Notes: generated from the letters alone by a model not told the origin. A DNA stretch of 40,132 bases from Candidatus Phascolarctobacterium caballi (GCA_018065225.1 JAGHTS010000059.1:1-40132); one strand, 5' to 3'. Counted from the stretch's first letter, positions 1 through 8,603 are shown. A program made the numbers and translations.

Positions 1-327
1 GATAATGTTATAGTTTGTGGCCATGCCCGGGTATTGGCGGCAAAAAAATTAGGATTTGAAGAATTACCCTGTGTGATAGTGACAGATTTGACTGAAGAGC
101 AAATCAGGGCTTACCGGATAGCAGATAATCAGGTGGCGGCATACGCAACATGGGACGAAGAACAACTGCAGGCGGAATTGGATGCTCTCGGTTTGGATTT
201 GAGCGATTATGGATTTGAGATTGGCAAAGAATTGGAAAACAGTGCCGCCGAAATTCAAGTAACGGATTTTGACGACACAGAGTTTGATACAGAATGCCCT
301 TATTGTGGGTTCAGGTTCAACAGATGA
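1..327 (+). CDS. ParB-like nuclease-domain protein, 3' part
   Basis: The reading frame is open from base 1, and its start lies beyond the left edge. It contains the ParB/sulfiredoxin-fold signature with CGHARV near the edge and then EEQIRAYRIADNQVA, followed by an acidic linker and a C-terminal CPYCGF zinc-like pair. From codon 32 on it is identical to the gene cut by the right edge (39818-40132), so the two pieces form one gene in the circular molecule. The family includes phage ParB-like proteins that precede DNA methyltransferases. Their exact role is unsettled: DNA binding, nuclease activity or methylase specificity have been proposed. The first 93 bases differ from the right-end copy, which suggests a mixed population or a mosaic join. 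Confidence 0.85.
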   Translation, partial: DNVIVCGHARVLAAKKLGFEELPCVIVTDLTEEQIRAYRIADNQVAAYATWDEEQLQAELDALGLDLSDYGFEIGKELENSAAEIQVTDFDDTEFDTECPYCGFRFNR

Positions 328-1346
328 AGTATAGTGTTAAATGGAGATTGGCTGATCTGCATCCGGATAAACCAGTGAAGGTATTTACGACCTTCAGTTG
401 TGGCGGCGGCAGTTCAATGGGTTACAAAAGAGCAGGGTTTCAGGTAATCGGAAACTGCGAAATAGACCCCAAAATAAACGAACTGTATCAAAGAAACCAC
501 CACCCAAAGTACAATTTCTGCATGGACATCAGGGAATTGGTTAAAAAGGAAGATTTACCGGAAGAATTATATGGAATAGATATTTTGGACGGTTCGCCAC
601 CCTGCTCCACATTCAGTATGGCAGGTGACAGGGAAAAAGCATGGGGAAAAAAGAAAGTATTTCGCGAGGGACAAAAAGAACAGACCCTTGACGATTTATT
701 CTTTACCTTCCTTGACTTGGTGGAAAAATTAAAACCCAAAGCAGTTGTGGCGGAAAATGTAACAGGATTGCTGAAAGGCAACGCCAAAGGATATGTCAAT
801 CTTATAATTAAGAGATTTAAGGAATTAGGATATAATGTTCAAATATTCCTGCTAAATTCAGCATTTATGGATGTCCCCCAAAGACGTGAGCGTGTATTCT
901 TCATAGCGAACAGAATGGGGTGGCCAAAGCTGAAGATAGAAATAAATGAGCCGGTAATCCCGTTCGGGAAAATAAGAACAAAGGATGGTGGAAGAAAACC
1001 AAAAGAAGGAACCAATACCGAGTGGCTGATTAGGAATGCTGCCAAAGAAACAAATTGCAGTATGATACAAAAGAGGTTAGGGCGAAAGCTTAAATTTTAC
1101 AATCAGACAATCCTGCATGACAATGAAGTGCCAATGACACTGACAGCAGGAACAATACCACTCAGGGCATGTGACGGAACATATTGCACGGTGGAAGACA
1201 TAACCGCAATACAGACATTCCCTGTGGACTATGACTATGGGAAGAGGTCGGCCAATACAGCATGTTATGTATGCGGAATGAGCGTGCCACCCAATATGAT
1301 GGCACATATAGCAGACGTGCTATGGTCACAATGGTTTCAAAAGTAA
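324..1346 (+). CDS. C5-cytosine DNA methyltransferase (Dcm family)
   Basis: This 340-residue protein shows the ordered motifs of m5C methyltransferases: FTTFSCGGGSS (SAM-binding motif I, residues 21-31), GSPPCS with the catalytic cysteine at residue 94 (motif IV), AENVTG (motif VI), QRRERVFFIA (motif VIII) and a C-terminal GMSVPP (motif X). It would methylate cytosine in the phage DNA, most likely to evade host restriction. The ATG at 324 overlaps the stop of the preceding ParB-like gene, so I prefer it to the ATG at 294. No cognate endonuclease is adjacent, so it is an orphan phage enzyme. The target sequence cannot be read from the sequence. Confidence 0.93.
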   Translation: MKYSVKWRLADLHPDKPVKVFTTFSCGGGSSMGYKRAGFQVIGNCEIDPKINELYQRNHHPKYNFCMDIRELVKKEDLPEELYGIDILDGSPPCSTFSMAGDREKAWGKKKVFREGQKEQTLDDLFFTFLDLVEKLKPKAVVAENVTGLLKGNAKGYVNLIIKRFKELGYNVQIFLLNSAFMDVPQRRERVFFIANRMGWPKLKIEINEPVIPFGKIRTKDGGRKPKEGTNTEWLIRNAAKETNCSMIQKRLGRKLKFYNQTILHDNEVPMTLTAGTIPLRACDGTYCTVEDITAIQTFPVDYDYGKRSANTACYVCGMSVPPNMMAHIADVLWSQWFQK

Positions 1347-1386
1347 ATGAAATCATATAATAATAACAAGGCAAAAGGCAGGGCAA

Positions 1387-1713
1387 ATGGTAACAGAAAA
1401 GCAAAAAGCAAATCTCGTAATGTTCAAGAAGGGCGAGAGCAGAGCGAGAGAGTGCGGCAAGAAAGGAAAGAAAGCTTCAGATGAAACCAAAGCCAGAAAG
1501 AAAAGATTAAGGGAAATAGCAGAGATAATGTTCAGGTTGCCGTTGAGGGGTGACGGACAGCAGGTAGAACTGGAAGAGGTCAAGAGCTTGCAAGAGGCGG
1601 CAGCAATGAACATGTCAGTAGCAGAGGCAAGTGTGGCCGCAGTGATACGAAGGGTATTGACAGGCGATATTAAAGCGGCAGAACTGTTGTATAGGATTGT
1701 TGGAGAGATATAA
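1387..1713 (+). CDS. Small basic protein of the packaging region
   Basis: This 108-residue protein has a lysine/arginine-rich N-terminal half containing a GKKGKKASDETKARKK stretch, and a helical C-terminal half. Such short proteins with a KKG-K-AS pattern often sit just before terminase genes in Firmicutes phages and are sometimes labelled small terminase-like. Here a better TerS candidate follows at 1823, so the role is uncertain and could be DNA binding during packaging. The ATG is preceded by a weak purine-rich AGGCAGGG. A shorter overlapping frame begins at 1347 but has no ribosome site. Confidence 0.6.
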   Translation: MVTEKQKANLVMFKKGESRARECGKKGKKASDETKARKKRLREIAEIMFRLPLRGDGQQVELEEVKSLQEAAAMNMSVAEASVAAVIRRVLTGDIKAAELLYRIVGEI

Positions 1714-1761
1714 CAGGTCTTTTTATTTTGGCGAGGGGTATGTTTTGGAATTTGGAAGGAA

Positions 1762-1798
1762 GAAAACGCAGACCGGGTTGGGAGTTTTCTTTTTTTTT
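1762..1798 (+). terminator. Possible rho-independent terminator before TerS
   Basis: A six-base stem GAAAAC/GTTTTC (1762-1767 with 1784-1789) closes a GC-rich loop and is followed by a run of nine T. The stem is weak, so it may be only partial attenuation within the late operon. Confidence 0.35.
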
Positions 1799-1822
1799 CA
1801 CTTCAAGAAAAAGTAGTAAAAA

Positions 1823-2209
1823 ATGACGACAAAAGCAAAGAAAACAACTAAAAAAAGCACAAAAAAAGCAGTTTCGGCGAAAATTAAGGACGAAAATAAG
1901 GCAAAAATCCTTGAAGATTTGATTTGGTCGGAAAAGGAACAGTGCGAAAGTGTTTGTGAAATTAACCGGGGGCTTATATCTCAGTATTGCCGGTTCGCAG
2001 TTATGGCTGACGAACTATCGGCGGATATTGAAAGAGGGATGAGGGAAGGAACGGAAACCCAATCAGGAATCATTGGGAAACTGGACATTTACGAAAAATT
2101 GAACAAACAAGTCCTTTCTCTGTTCAAAGTGTTGGGTCTGAACAGCATTAAAGATAAACTGGCTACTCAAAGAAATCAATTTTTGGCGGCGTTGGAAGAT
2201 GACGATTAA
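1823..2209 (+). CDS. Terminase small subunit, P27-like
   Basis: This 128-residue protein has a very lysine-rich N-terminus (residues 1-25), then a helical body whose C-terminal part (GKLDIYEKLNKQVLSLFKVL, then GLNSIKDKLA) resembles the P27/phiC31 small-terminase pattern of an oligomerising helix followed by a short LGL turn. TerS recognises phage DNA and presents it to the large subunit. It lies one HNH gene upstream of TerL, the usual order in HK97-like phages. The stop overlaps the start of the HNH gene. No clear Shine-Dalgarno sequence is seen. The family assignment rests on pattern and position only. Confidence 0.7.
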   Translation: MTTKAKKTTKKSTKKAVSAKIKDENKAKILEDLIWSEKEQCESVCEINRGLISQYCRFAVMADELSADIERGMREGTETQSGIIGKLDIYEKLNKQVLSLFKVLGLNSIKDKLATQRNQFLAALEDDD

Positions 2210-2618
2210 ACGACGGTGCAATAACTGCCATGAGTTGTATGAAGGGCGGCATTGCCCGGTATGCAGTAAAAAGTTTGCTGCCAAGTCGGATAAAAGGCGG
2301 TTGGAAAAGGACGAACAACGGCGAATATACAAAAGCCGATTGTGGGAGAAATGCCGGAAGAACGTCCGGCTGAGATACAGCGATTATGATATTTGGCTTT
2401 TGGCGGTGGGGATTAAAAGGGTATGTGCTAAACCATATATTCACCACATAATCCCTCGTGACGAAGACCCGGATTTGACATTCAACCTTGATAATCTGAT
2501 TACGGTTAGCAAAGAAAGCCATGAGCAGATTCACCAATGGTATAAAACTGACCGGGCGGCGGCAATGGCCAGAATCAATAAAGGGATAAAGGAATACAGG
2601 GAGTATGGCGGTAACTAA
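2199..2618 (+). CDS. HNH endonuclease of the packaging module
   Basis: This 139-residue protein begins with a zinc-knuckle pair (CNNC and CPVC, residues 7-22). Its C-terminal HNH core reads IHHIIPRDEDPDLTFNLDNL and then HEQIH, with the two histidines, the Asn-Leu-Asp-Asn segment and the final His expected of a beta-beta-alpha-metal nuclease. HNH proteins beside terminases are needed for DNA cleavage during packaging in HK97-type phages, which probably applies here and would favour cohesive-end packaging. It overlaps TerS by 11 bases and TerL by 14 bases, so translation is coupled. Confidence 0.88.
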   Translation: MTIKRRCNNCHELYEGRHCPVCSKKFAAKSDKRRLEKDEQRRIYKSRLWEKCRKNVRLRYSDYDIWLLAVGIKRVCAKPYIHHIIPRDEDPDLTFNLDNLITVSKESHEQIHQWYKTDRAAAMARINKGIKEYREYGGN

Positions 2619-4458
2619 GGAAGATGTATTAGCGGTAGCATTGCCTAAGGAACTGGAAGAGTTTATTGGGGATTATTATGTTGCTTTAACAAAAAGGGCT
2701 GACATAGGATTACTCGGTGAATCAGAGTTTCGGTGCTTTAGGCGGTACGTGCAAATGTACCAAAGCCACATGTACCAATTTGATGGTCAGGGCTTGCGGC
2801 GAATGTTCCGCTTTATAGGACTAATAATATATATAGACGAAGACGGGAAACCTCACCGGCTGAAGTTATATCCTGCACAGAAATTTATGCTGTGTGGGAT
2901 TTTTAGTTATAAGACCGAAGACGGGCGGTATGTAGTCAACGAGGCCAACCTATATGTAGGAAGAAGAAACGGGAAATCATTCCTGTTGGCGGCTTTGCTC
3001 CACTACCTAATGAACGGCACTAAGTATAAGAATGAACGGTTGATATTGGCATCGTGCAAAGGCCAGAATGCCACAATCTGCTTTGGCGAGTTCGCAAACG
3101 CTACAGATACGAACCCTGACCTGAAGGAATTGTACACCAACATTAACCGGACATCTTGCTATGCACGGTCGGGGGTTACCGGCAATACATTGGAAATGTT
3201 CCGGACAGGTGCCGGGGCTAAAAAGACATTGGACGGATTCACCAATAAGGTGGCGGTCATAGACGAAGAGATGCTTTGCGATGAAATAATAACAAAGACG
3301 ATTCAGGGCGGACAAACTTCGTTCCAAGACCGCTTGTTGGTCACAATGTCCACAGCTCAATTCACGGTTGGTGGAGAAAACCACAAGAAATGGATACGGC
3401 TACGCAAGCAACTATATGAGAATGCACTTGCTGACAATCAGTTTCTGTTTTTGGCCGAACCCGACGCAGAAGATTTGGCGGCCAAAGATTATGCCAATAT
3501 AAACCTATGGGGCAAAGCAAATCCGTGTTTGTTGTTTGAAAATGACGGGTACACCATAAAAAAACACATAAAAAAGACATATTTACAAATGGCAAAAGAA
3601 GCGGTCAACAAAAAGGGTTTTGATTTGCAGAATTTCATTACAAAGAATTGTAATGTGTGGTATTCCGCTGAAGAAAGGTCGCTCTGTACCTACGACCAAA
3701 TGAAGGCCTGCGAAGTCAATTATGGATTTGACGACCTCGTGGCGGTCGGGTATGTGAACTGGTATTTAGGAATAGACCTTAGTCAGGTACTGGATTTGTC
3801 AAGCGTGGCCATAATGACATATTACGGGGTGGACGAAGAGGGAAAGATAGTACCGCCGGAAATAACCCCGGCAAAATGGCGACTAATGATACACGTCCTG
3901 AGTTGGTTGCCTAAAAATCGGCTGCAACAACATATTGATACTGACCAATTCAGCTACATGGATTATGTGGACAAGGAATTGTTTCTGTGCACAGGCGGCG
4001 GTGGGGACAACATTGACACAACCCAAATATATGAACACATTGCCAATATGTTAGAAACCAAAGGAATCAACATAGTCACCACCACGGCAGACCCATATAA
4101 CTTTGCCGGGGTGCAGGACAGATTTGACGATATCAGCGAAACGGTTATTCTGCAGAATCAAACGCCTAAGGCATTGAGCCAATATATAGAGGCATTTGGC
4201 AAAGCATGGAAGGATGGCACCATTGCTATCCAAAAGGGCGGGGAAGAAATATTGGAAAAAGCCATGACTAACAGTTTGCTTGTCAGGAATAGCAGCGGCT
4301 ATTATTCAGTGGAAAAAATGACACTCCGGGCAGACAGCAATATCAGAATTGACCCGGTGGATGCCTCGCTGAATGGGTTTATTGCGGCTTATATTGACCA
4401 TAACAAAGCAGAGGCGAGCGGTGATCAGATTGTTGAAGAGTGGCTTAATAATTTATAG
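2605..4458 (+). CDS. terL: Terminase large subunit (packaging ATPase/nuclease)
   Basis: This 617-residue protein pumps DNA into the prohead and cuts it. The ATPase domain has a Walker A-like GRRNGKS at about residues 119-125 and a Walker B VAVIDEE near residue 215. The C-terminal RNase H-like nuclease domain begins with GIDLSQVLDLSSVAIM, supplying the first metal-binding aspartate. Length and domain order match the Terminase_1 family of HK97-like phages. It starts inside the HNH gene and leads directly into the connector gene. Confidence 0.95.
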   Translation: MAVTKEDVLAVALPKELEEFIGDYYVALTKRADIGLLGESEFRCFRRYVQMYQSHMYQFDGQGLRRMFRFIGLIIYIDEDGKPHRLKLYPAQKFMLCGIFSYKTEDGRYVVNEANLYVGRRNGKSFLLAALLHYLMNGTKYKNERLILASCKGQNATICFGEFANATDTNPDLKELYTNINRTSCYARSGVTGNTLEMFRTGAGAKKTLDGFTNKVAVIDEEMLCDEIITKTIQGGQTSFQDRLLVTMSTAQFTVGGENHKKWIRLRKQLYENALADNQFLFLAEPDAEDLAAKDYANINLWGKANPCLLFENDGYTIKKHIKKTYLQMAKEAVNKKGFDLQNFITKNCNVWYSAEERSLCTYDQMKACEVNYGFDDLVAVGYVNWYLGIDLSQVLDLSSVAIMTYYGVDEEGKIVPPEITPAKWRLMIHVLSWLPKNRLQQHIDTDQFSYMDYVDKELFLCTGGGGDNIDTTQIYEHIANMLETKGINIVTTTADPYNFAGVQDRFDDISETVILQNQTPKALSQYIEAFGKAWKDGTIAIQKGGEEILEKAMTNSLLVRNSSGYYSVEKMTLRADSNIRIDPVDASLNGFIAAYIDHNKAEASGDQIVEEWLNNL

Positions 4459-4467
4459 GGGGTAAAA

Positions 4468-4773
4468 ATGGTAACAGTTCAACAGGTAAAGGATTATTTA
4501 AGGATTCCTTTTAACGACGACGACACCGCCATTCAGGCGATGCTTGACGCAGGGAATGCTTATTTAGTGAATGCCATAGACGATTGCCTGATTAAGTACA
4601 CCCAAAATGAAGGGTTTAGGAAACAGGCGGATGATTGGATTTTACGCTACTGGATGCCAGTAGCTTATAACGACCGTGAAGGTCAGGGGGCGGAAGGACT
4701 TGGTTATGTTGCCCGGTCTGTGTTGACCCAATTGCAAATGTATGAGGTGGAGGTGCCAAATGATAGCAATTAA
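4468..4773 (+). CDS. Head-tail connector protein, gp6-like
   Basis: This 101-residue protein opens with VQQVKDYLRI followed by an acidic DDDTAIQAMLDAGNAYL helix, the typical start of HK97 gp6-like connector proteins that form a ring below the portal. The SD GGGGG precedes the ATG by a short spacer. It lies between TerL and the protease, whereas in most HK97-like phages gp6 follows the capsid gene. The head module has therefore been rearranged. Confidence 0.7.
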   Translation: MVTVQQVKDYLRIPFNDDDTAIQAMLDAGNAYLVNAIDDCLIKYTQNEGFRKQADDWILRYWMPVAYNDREGQGAEGLGYVARSVLTQLQMYEVEVPNDSN

Positions 4774-5395
4774 GGGCGAATTATTCGAAAGTGAAGAAAT
4801 GACTGCGGTGGCGGAAGAAATCCGCACTACACCGGAAGACGTGGAACTGGTTGTGAACAGTCCCGGTGGGGATGTATTTGTGGGGCTGGATATTGCAAAC
4901 GCAATTTTGAATTGCACACATAAAGTCACAGCCACAGTAGAAACCATTGCTGCAAGTGCGGCGGCGGTAATTGCGGTGGCTTGTGATAAGGTCAAAGTAG
5001 ATAAGAACAGCATTATTATGCTGCACTACTGCTGGACAATAGCAATGGGGGACAAGCAGGAAATGGAGCAACAGGCAAAAGCGATGGAAACCATTGATAA
5101 TGTGCTGTTGTCCATTGTTAGCGAACATTGCAAAGACCCTGAAGGGTTGAAAGCAAGAATGGATGCCGGCGACGTATGGCTGACGGGTGAAGAGTTCGCG
5201 GAATTGTTTGACAACGTAGAACTTGTAGAAATTCAACGTCCGGAAGAAGGGAAAAAGGCGGCTTATGGCGGTCTTGGTGAATATATCGCCAAATTGAGGG
5301 CGGAAATTTCAACACTAAAGGCGGCAAAGGAAGAACCCAAGCCGGAATATAAGATTTCAGAAGAATTGAAGGCACTCTTAGAAGTGAAGATGTGA
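4760..5395 (+). CDS. ClpP-like prohead maturation protease
   Basis: This 211-residue serine protease of the ClpP/SppA superfamily has NSPGGDVF (residues 33-40), the nucleophile in IAASAA (Ser66) and the catalytic His in MLHYCW (His89). The C-terminal third is charged and helical and may act as a scaffold or capsid-binding tail. Phage ClpP-like proteases process the capsid protein's N-terminal delta region. I chose the ATG at 4760, which has GAGGTGGAGG just upstream, rather than the ATG at 4742. The gene overlaps the connector by 14 bases and is followed almost immediately by the portal. Confidence 0.92.
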   Translation: MIAIKGELFESEEMTAVAEEIRTTPEDVELVVNSPGGDVFVGLDIANAILNCTHKVTATVETIAASAAAVIAVACDKVKVDKNSIIMLHYCWTIAMGDKQEMEQQAKAMETIDNVLLSIVSEHCKDPEGLKARMDAGDVWLTGEEFAELFDNVELVEIQRPEEGKKAAYGGLGEYIAKLRAEISTLKAAKEEPKPEYKISEELKALLEVKM

Positions 5396-5396
5396 A

Positions 5397-6599
5397 ATGT
5401 TTGAAAAAATAAAAGCATTGTTAAGGGGCCCGGTTACCAAGCATTATCAACACCCAATTGCATTTGGGAGAGGTAGCACAATTAGGGTGGATGCTCATGG
5501 TGACCTGACCTACGCAACATGTATCGAAATCATAAGTAAATATATGGCTCAAATAAAGTGGGGCGTGTATTCCAAAGACAACGTAGAGGCCAAGCGTGCG
5601 GTGTCCCGGTGTAACAGGATGCTCAACTTTCAGCCGTGCGATGGAATCAACGCTTACGATTTTTGGCGGAACATGGAGCAACAGCGACTGGCAAAAGGAA
5701 ACGCATTTGCTTACATCAGGGGAAACAAGCTGATTCCGTTGCAACCGGAACGAATGACTATTTTTTGGGATAATGCCGGATTGTTTGCCGAAAAAAGAAT
5801 TATCTATCAGTATTCAGATGAGGTATCACAGCAAACATTGACCTTCTTACCCGAAGAAATCTTGCATTTCAAGGCCTACAGTGCCAACGGGATTGTAGGA
5901 CGAAGTGCCTTTGACGTCATGGTTGAAACCTTAAAAGCAAACGCCGAAGTGGAAGGAGCCATGCGAGGGGCGGTTAAATCCGGTGTAAGCGGTACCATTG
6001 TTGTGGAATTCACCGCAGATTTGGGCGAACAAAAGAAAAAGGCCTTGCAAGAAAAGGTCATGGAGCGACTGAAAGACAGTGAATCCAAATTCCTGTTGCT
6101 CCCACCGGGAATGAAAGCCGAAGTATTAGGAAATGACATAAGAGCTTACCACGAAACGCTGAAGAATGCCAATATTGAGGCAATCACAGCGTTTTTTGGT
6201 ATTCCGTTGGCTATGGTCAATAAAGGAACCGGGGCGGGTACCGCCACATTCAGCACTAATCAGCTGACGCAGTTCTACAACACCACGGTGCAACCGATTA
6301 TTTGCCATTATGCGGCGGAAATGAATGTCAAATTACTGACAACGGGTGAACAGTTAGCAGGGTGCTATTTTGATAGCTCAAATGATGCCTTTGAATTCTT
6401 GGATGCCCACGCCAAAGCCAGCGTGCTGACGAGCTATGTTGGCGGCGGTGTGCTGACACCCAACGAAGCAAGAACATCTTTGAAATATCCGCGAAGTAAT
6501 GACCCACAGGCGGACAAACTTAACTTCAGAGGCGGCAGCGGTGCCATAGGTGACGGTGCCGGAACTGGGGGGGAAGGAGGTAGACCGAATGGTTCTTGA
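5397..6599 (+). CDS. Portal protein, HK97 family
   Basis: This 400-residue protein has the HK97-type portal pattern: a short basic N-terminus (MFEKIKALLRG), a segment on residues mapping near FWRNMEQQRLAKGNAFAYI, and the conserved AFFGIPLAMVN followed by a Thr-Gly-rich loop and TQFYNTTVQPI near residue 290. The portal is the dodecameric vertex ring through which DNA enters. The C-terminus is glycine-rich. The gene starts one base after the protease stop and overlaps the next gene by 11 bases. Confidence 0.93.
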   Translation: MFEKIKALLRGPVTKHYQHPIAFGRGSTIRVDAHGDLTYATCIEIISKYMAQIKWGVYSKDNVEAKRAVSRCNRMLNFQPCDGINAYDFWRNMEQQRLAKGNAFAYIRGNKLIPLQPERMTIFWDNAGLFAEKRIIYQYSDEVSQQTLTFLPEEILHFKAYSANGIVGRSAFDVMVETLKANAEVEGAMRGAVKSGVSGTIVVEFTADLGEQKKKALQEKVMERLKDSESKFLLLPPGMKAEVLGNDIRAYHETLKNANIEAITAFFGIPLAMVNKGTGAGTATFSTNQLTQFYNTTVQPIICHYAAEMNVKLLTTGEQLAGCYFDSSNDAFEFLDAHAKASVLTSYVGGGVLTPNEARTSLKYPRSNDPQADKLNFRGGSGAIGDGAGTGGEGGRPNGS

Positions 6600-6966
6600 C
6601 GTGTTTAAGAATGTCACAATTGACGGAAAAGAATACAAACTGGGATTTCCTAATAAGGTCTTGTACAAGGCCGAAAGAGAATTATCTTGTGGCAATCTTA
6701 TCCGTGTTATGGCGTTTCCCCCACCCAGCATGGGAGACATATTTGTTCTGTTCAAATACGCGTTAATTGGCGGTGGCCATAAATTTACTGAAGAAGAATA
6801 TGACGACCTGTTCAATAATGCGATTGCCGAACTCGGCGGATATGTCGGCGTTTCTGAAATTATTTTAGCGGCGTTAGAACTTGCCGCACCATTGCAAGCA
6901 CAGAAACAAGCACAGAAGCAATCAAAAAAAGCGGAGGCACGGGAGCCGGTAAGTCCTACACCGTAA
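6589..6966 (+). CDS. Tail assembly chaperone, G-like
   Basis: This 125-residue protein contains a YKLGFPNKVLYKAERELS start and an FKYALIGGGHKFTEEEYDDL core, characteristic of short tail-assembly chaperones of Firmicutes siphophages (the lambda gpG role, keeping the tape measure soluble and recruiting tail-tube subunits). The C-terminus is Lys/Gln-rich and contains a slippery run of seven A. I chose the ATG at 6589, six bases after GGAAGGAGG, over the earlier in-frame ATG. The gene sits between portal and capsid rather than next to the tape measure, which is unusual. Confidence 0.65.
   Translation: MVLDVFKNVTIDGKEYKLGFPNKVLYKAERELSCGNLIRVMAFPPPSMGDIFVLFKYALIGGGHKFTEEEYDDLFNNAIAELGGYVGVSEIILAALELAAPLQAQKQAQKQSKKAEAREPVSPTP
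6924..6930 (+). other. Programmed -1 frameshift site in the chaperone gene
   Basis: The heptamer A AAA AAA lies in register with the G-like frame (codons TCA AAA AAA GCG). Slipping back one base continues as AGC GGA GGC and stays open through 7265, joining the G-like frame to the next open frame. This is the standard arrangement for producing the longer G-T form in siphophages. A downstream GC-rich segment could stimulate slippage. Confidence 0.6.
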
Positions 6967-7265
6967 CAGAAGTGTTGGAATCATACGAACCGATTGCACT
7001 GGGAGAACTTAACCTGACGATTGAGCAGTTTGGCGATTACACAATGAGTCAAATCAGTGCTCTGATTAAGGGGCTTAAACGTCGGCAGAAGTACACAGAA
7101 GACCTGTTCGTAATATTCTCCGCACTACCTGTTTATAAGTGCTTTGGGGGTAAAAATGCCCCCACCTATGAAGAACTGACTGCTTATAGGAACGGGGAAA
7201 AGAAACAGTCGGAAATGGATTTTTGGCGTGACGTTCTCACGCAGAAAGGAAAAAAGAAATGTTAA
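6930..7265 (+). CDS. T-like extension of the tail chaperone (made by frameshift)
   Basis: This frame is open without a good start codon or ribosome site; the only early starts are GTG/TTG at 6972-6977. After a -1 shift at 6924-6930 it adds about 111 residues to the G-like protein, including TMSQISALIKGLKRRQKYTEDLF and an acidic end. In lambda the corresponding gpT part binds the tape measure protein. Independent initiation at GTG 6972 cannot be excluded. The stop overlaps the first codons of the capsid gene. Confidence 0.55.
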   Translation, partial: SGGTGAGKSYTVTEVLESYEPIALGELNLTIEQFGDYTMSQISALIKGLKRRQKYTEDLFVIFSALPVYKCFGGKNAPTYEELTAYRNGEKKQSEMDFWRDVLTQKGKKKC

Positions 7266-8551
7266 AAAGTGAAGAAATCAGACAGGAATTTTTGAACCTG
7301 CAAAACTCTTTGAAAGCGAAAGCTGAGGCAAAGACAGTTGTTACTGAAGACGAGCAAAAGAAACTCGCCGAATTGAAAAAGTCCTTTGAAGATGCTCTTG
7401 CGGCAGAGCAAGCTGAACGGGACAAAATTGATTTGAAAGGGGATTTGAAAATGAACAAAGTTAATGGAAAAATGAATGACCGTGCGATGAAAAACAAAAT
7501 TCTGCGTGCGATTTTGAGGGGTGGTGAAATCACTGATGAAATGAGAGCGAGTGGTTATTTTGCCACAGTTGGCAGTTATGGCCAAATTGGTGTAATTACA
7601 GAAACTATTACTGGTGACCGTGGCGGTTACTTGGTGCCGGAAGAGTTTTTGGATGTTGAACGCAATGGGGAAGGCATTGGCATTGAAGTTCCCTGTCGCG
7701 TAGTTCCTGTAAATAAACCCACAGGCAAGATTCCTACATTTGACGTGACACAAGGTGCTGGTGATGGTAAGTTCCTATATACAATGGATGAATTGGCTGA
7801 AATGACCAAGACCCACGCATTGTTTGGACAGTTGTCCTATACATGTGTTGATAAGGGCGGTATTGTGCCTATCTCTAATAGAGTTTTGGACGATGCAGAC
7901 GCAGATATTGTGGCTATGGTGAGTGAATGCTTTAACACAGCGTCCTTGTACCAAAGGAGTGCTGATGTTTTGACTGCAGTTGAGGGCATTACCAACGTAA
8001 CAACTGAATACCTTGGCAGTGGCAAAACCTTTGGCGATAAAGAGGCAATGAAGGCATTTATTAAGACCATTCGTGCGACCTTAAAAGGAAAGAACCGGGC
8101 ATTTGCAAAGATTGTAATGTGCGATACTGACTTTGCAAAATTGGCTAACTTGCAAATGACCAATGGAGAATACTACTTGAAACCGATGGCTTATGACGCC
8201 AGCCGTTATATGGTAGAAGGTATTGAGGTAATTGCGGTTGACGACAAGTTGTTCACCAAGACGGTATCTGACACTACCACTGTTGGTGGATACTGCTTTG
8301 TCGGCAACTTCAATAAAGCTTGGTACATTAACCGTAAAGGATTGGAATTGGCTGCAAGCAATGAGGCAGGGTTCACCCAAGATGCGTTGCTGGTTCGTGG
8401 AATTAAACGTGGCGTTGCTAAGATATTGGATACTAACGCATTTGTTGTTATTCGTGAAGGTGCAGCACCCACTGCTGGCGGCGAAGGAGGCGGTGGTGAA
8501 GCTGGCGGTGGTGAAGCTGGCGGTGGTGCCGCTGGTGGCAATCCTGGTTGA
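7259..8551 (+). CDS. Major capsid protein, HK97 fold
   Basis: This 430-residue protein begins with a charged coiled-coil delta region (residues 1-75) that the ClpP-like protease should remove. The HK97-fold body follows, with the conserved TGDRGGYLVPEEF motif near residue 120 and a KPTGKIPTFDV P-loop segment. The C-terminus is a low-complexity Gly/Glu/Ala tail (about residues 400-430), which may be exposed or disordered on the capsid. An internal ATG at 7451 lies near the expected processing region but is probably not a start. A strong terminator follows the gene, as is common after highly expressed capsid genes. Confidence 0.93.
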   Translation: MLKSEEIRQEFLNLQNSLKAKAEAKTVVTEDEQKKLAELKKSFEDALAAEQAERDKIDLKGDLKMNKVNGKMNDRAMKNKILRAILRGGEITDEMRASGYFATVGSYGQIGVITETITGDRGGYLVPEEFLDVERNGEGIGIEVPCRVVPVNKPTGKIPTFDVTQGAGDGKFLYTMDELAEMTKTHALFGQLSYTCVDKGGIVPISNRVLDDADADIVAMVSECFNTASLYQRSADVLTAVEGITNVTTEYLGSGKTFGDKEAMKAFIKTIRATLKGKNRAFAKIVMCDTDFAKLANLQMTNGEYYLKPMAYDASRYMVEGIEVIAVDDKLFTKTVSDTTTVGGYCFVGNFNKAWYINRKGLELAASNEAGFTQDALLVRGIKRGVAKILDTNAFVVIREGAAPTAGGEGGGGEAGGGEAGGGAAGGNPG

Positions 8552-8560
8552 GATTGATTA

Positions 8561-8592
8561 TAAGGGTGGGAATTACCCCACCCTTAATTTTT
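8561..8592 (+). terminator. Terminator after the capsid gene
   Basis: A perfect ten-base stem TAAGGGTGGG/CCCACCCTTA (8561-8570 with 8577-8586) with a six-base loop is followed by ATTTTTA. It probably attenuates transcription so that capsid mRNA exceeds that of downstream tail genes. Confidence 0.8.
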
Positions 8593-8603
8593 AGGGGGTA
8601 AAA

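Noticed and set aside
94-180. Physical direct terminal repeat of the virion DNA
   Set aside because: The repeat does not start at the first base of the window, and the gene closes in frame across the join, so circular assembly explains it better.
6930-6972. Walker A motif (GTGAGKS) in the frameshift extension
   Set aside because: It lies in a short linker with no Walker B or ATPase fold around it, so it is probably coincidental.
8561-8586. Extra shufflon site (TAAGGGTGGG/CCCACCCTTA)
   Set aside because: The arms differ from CAGGGTGG and the structure is a normal terminator with a T-run after the capsid gene.
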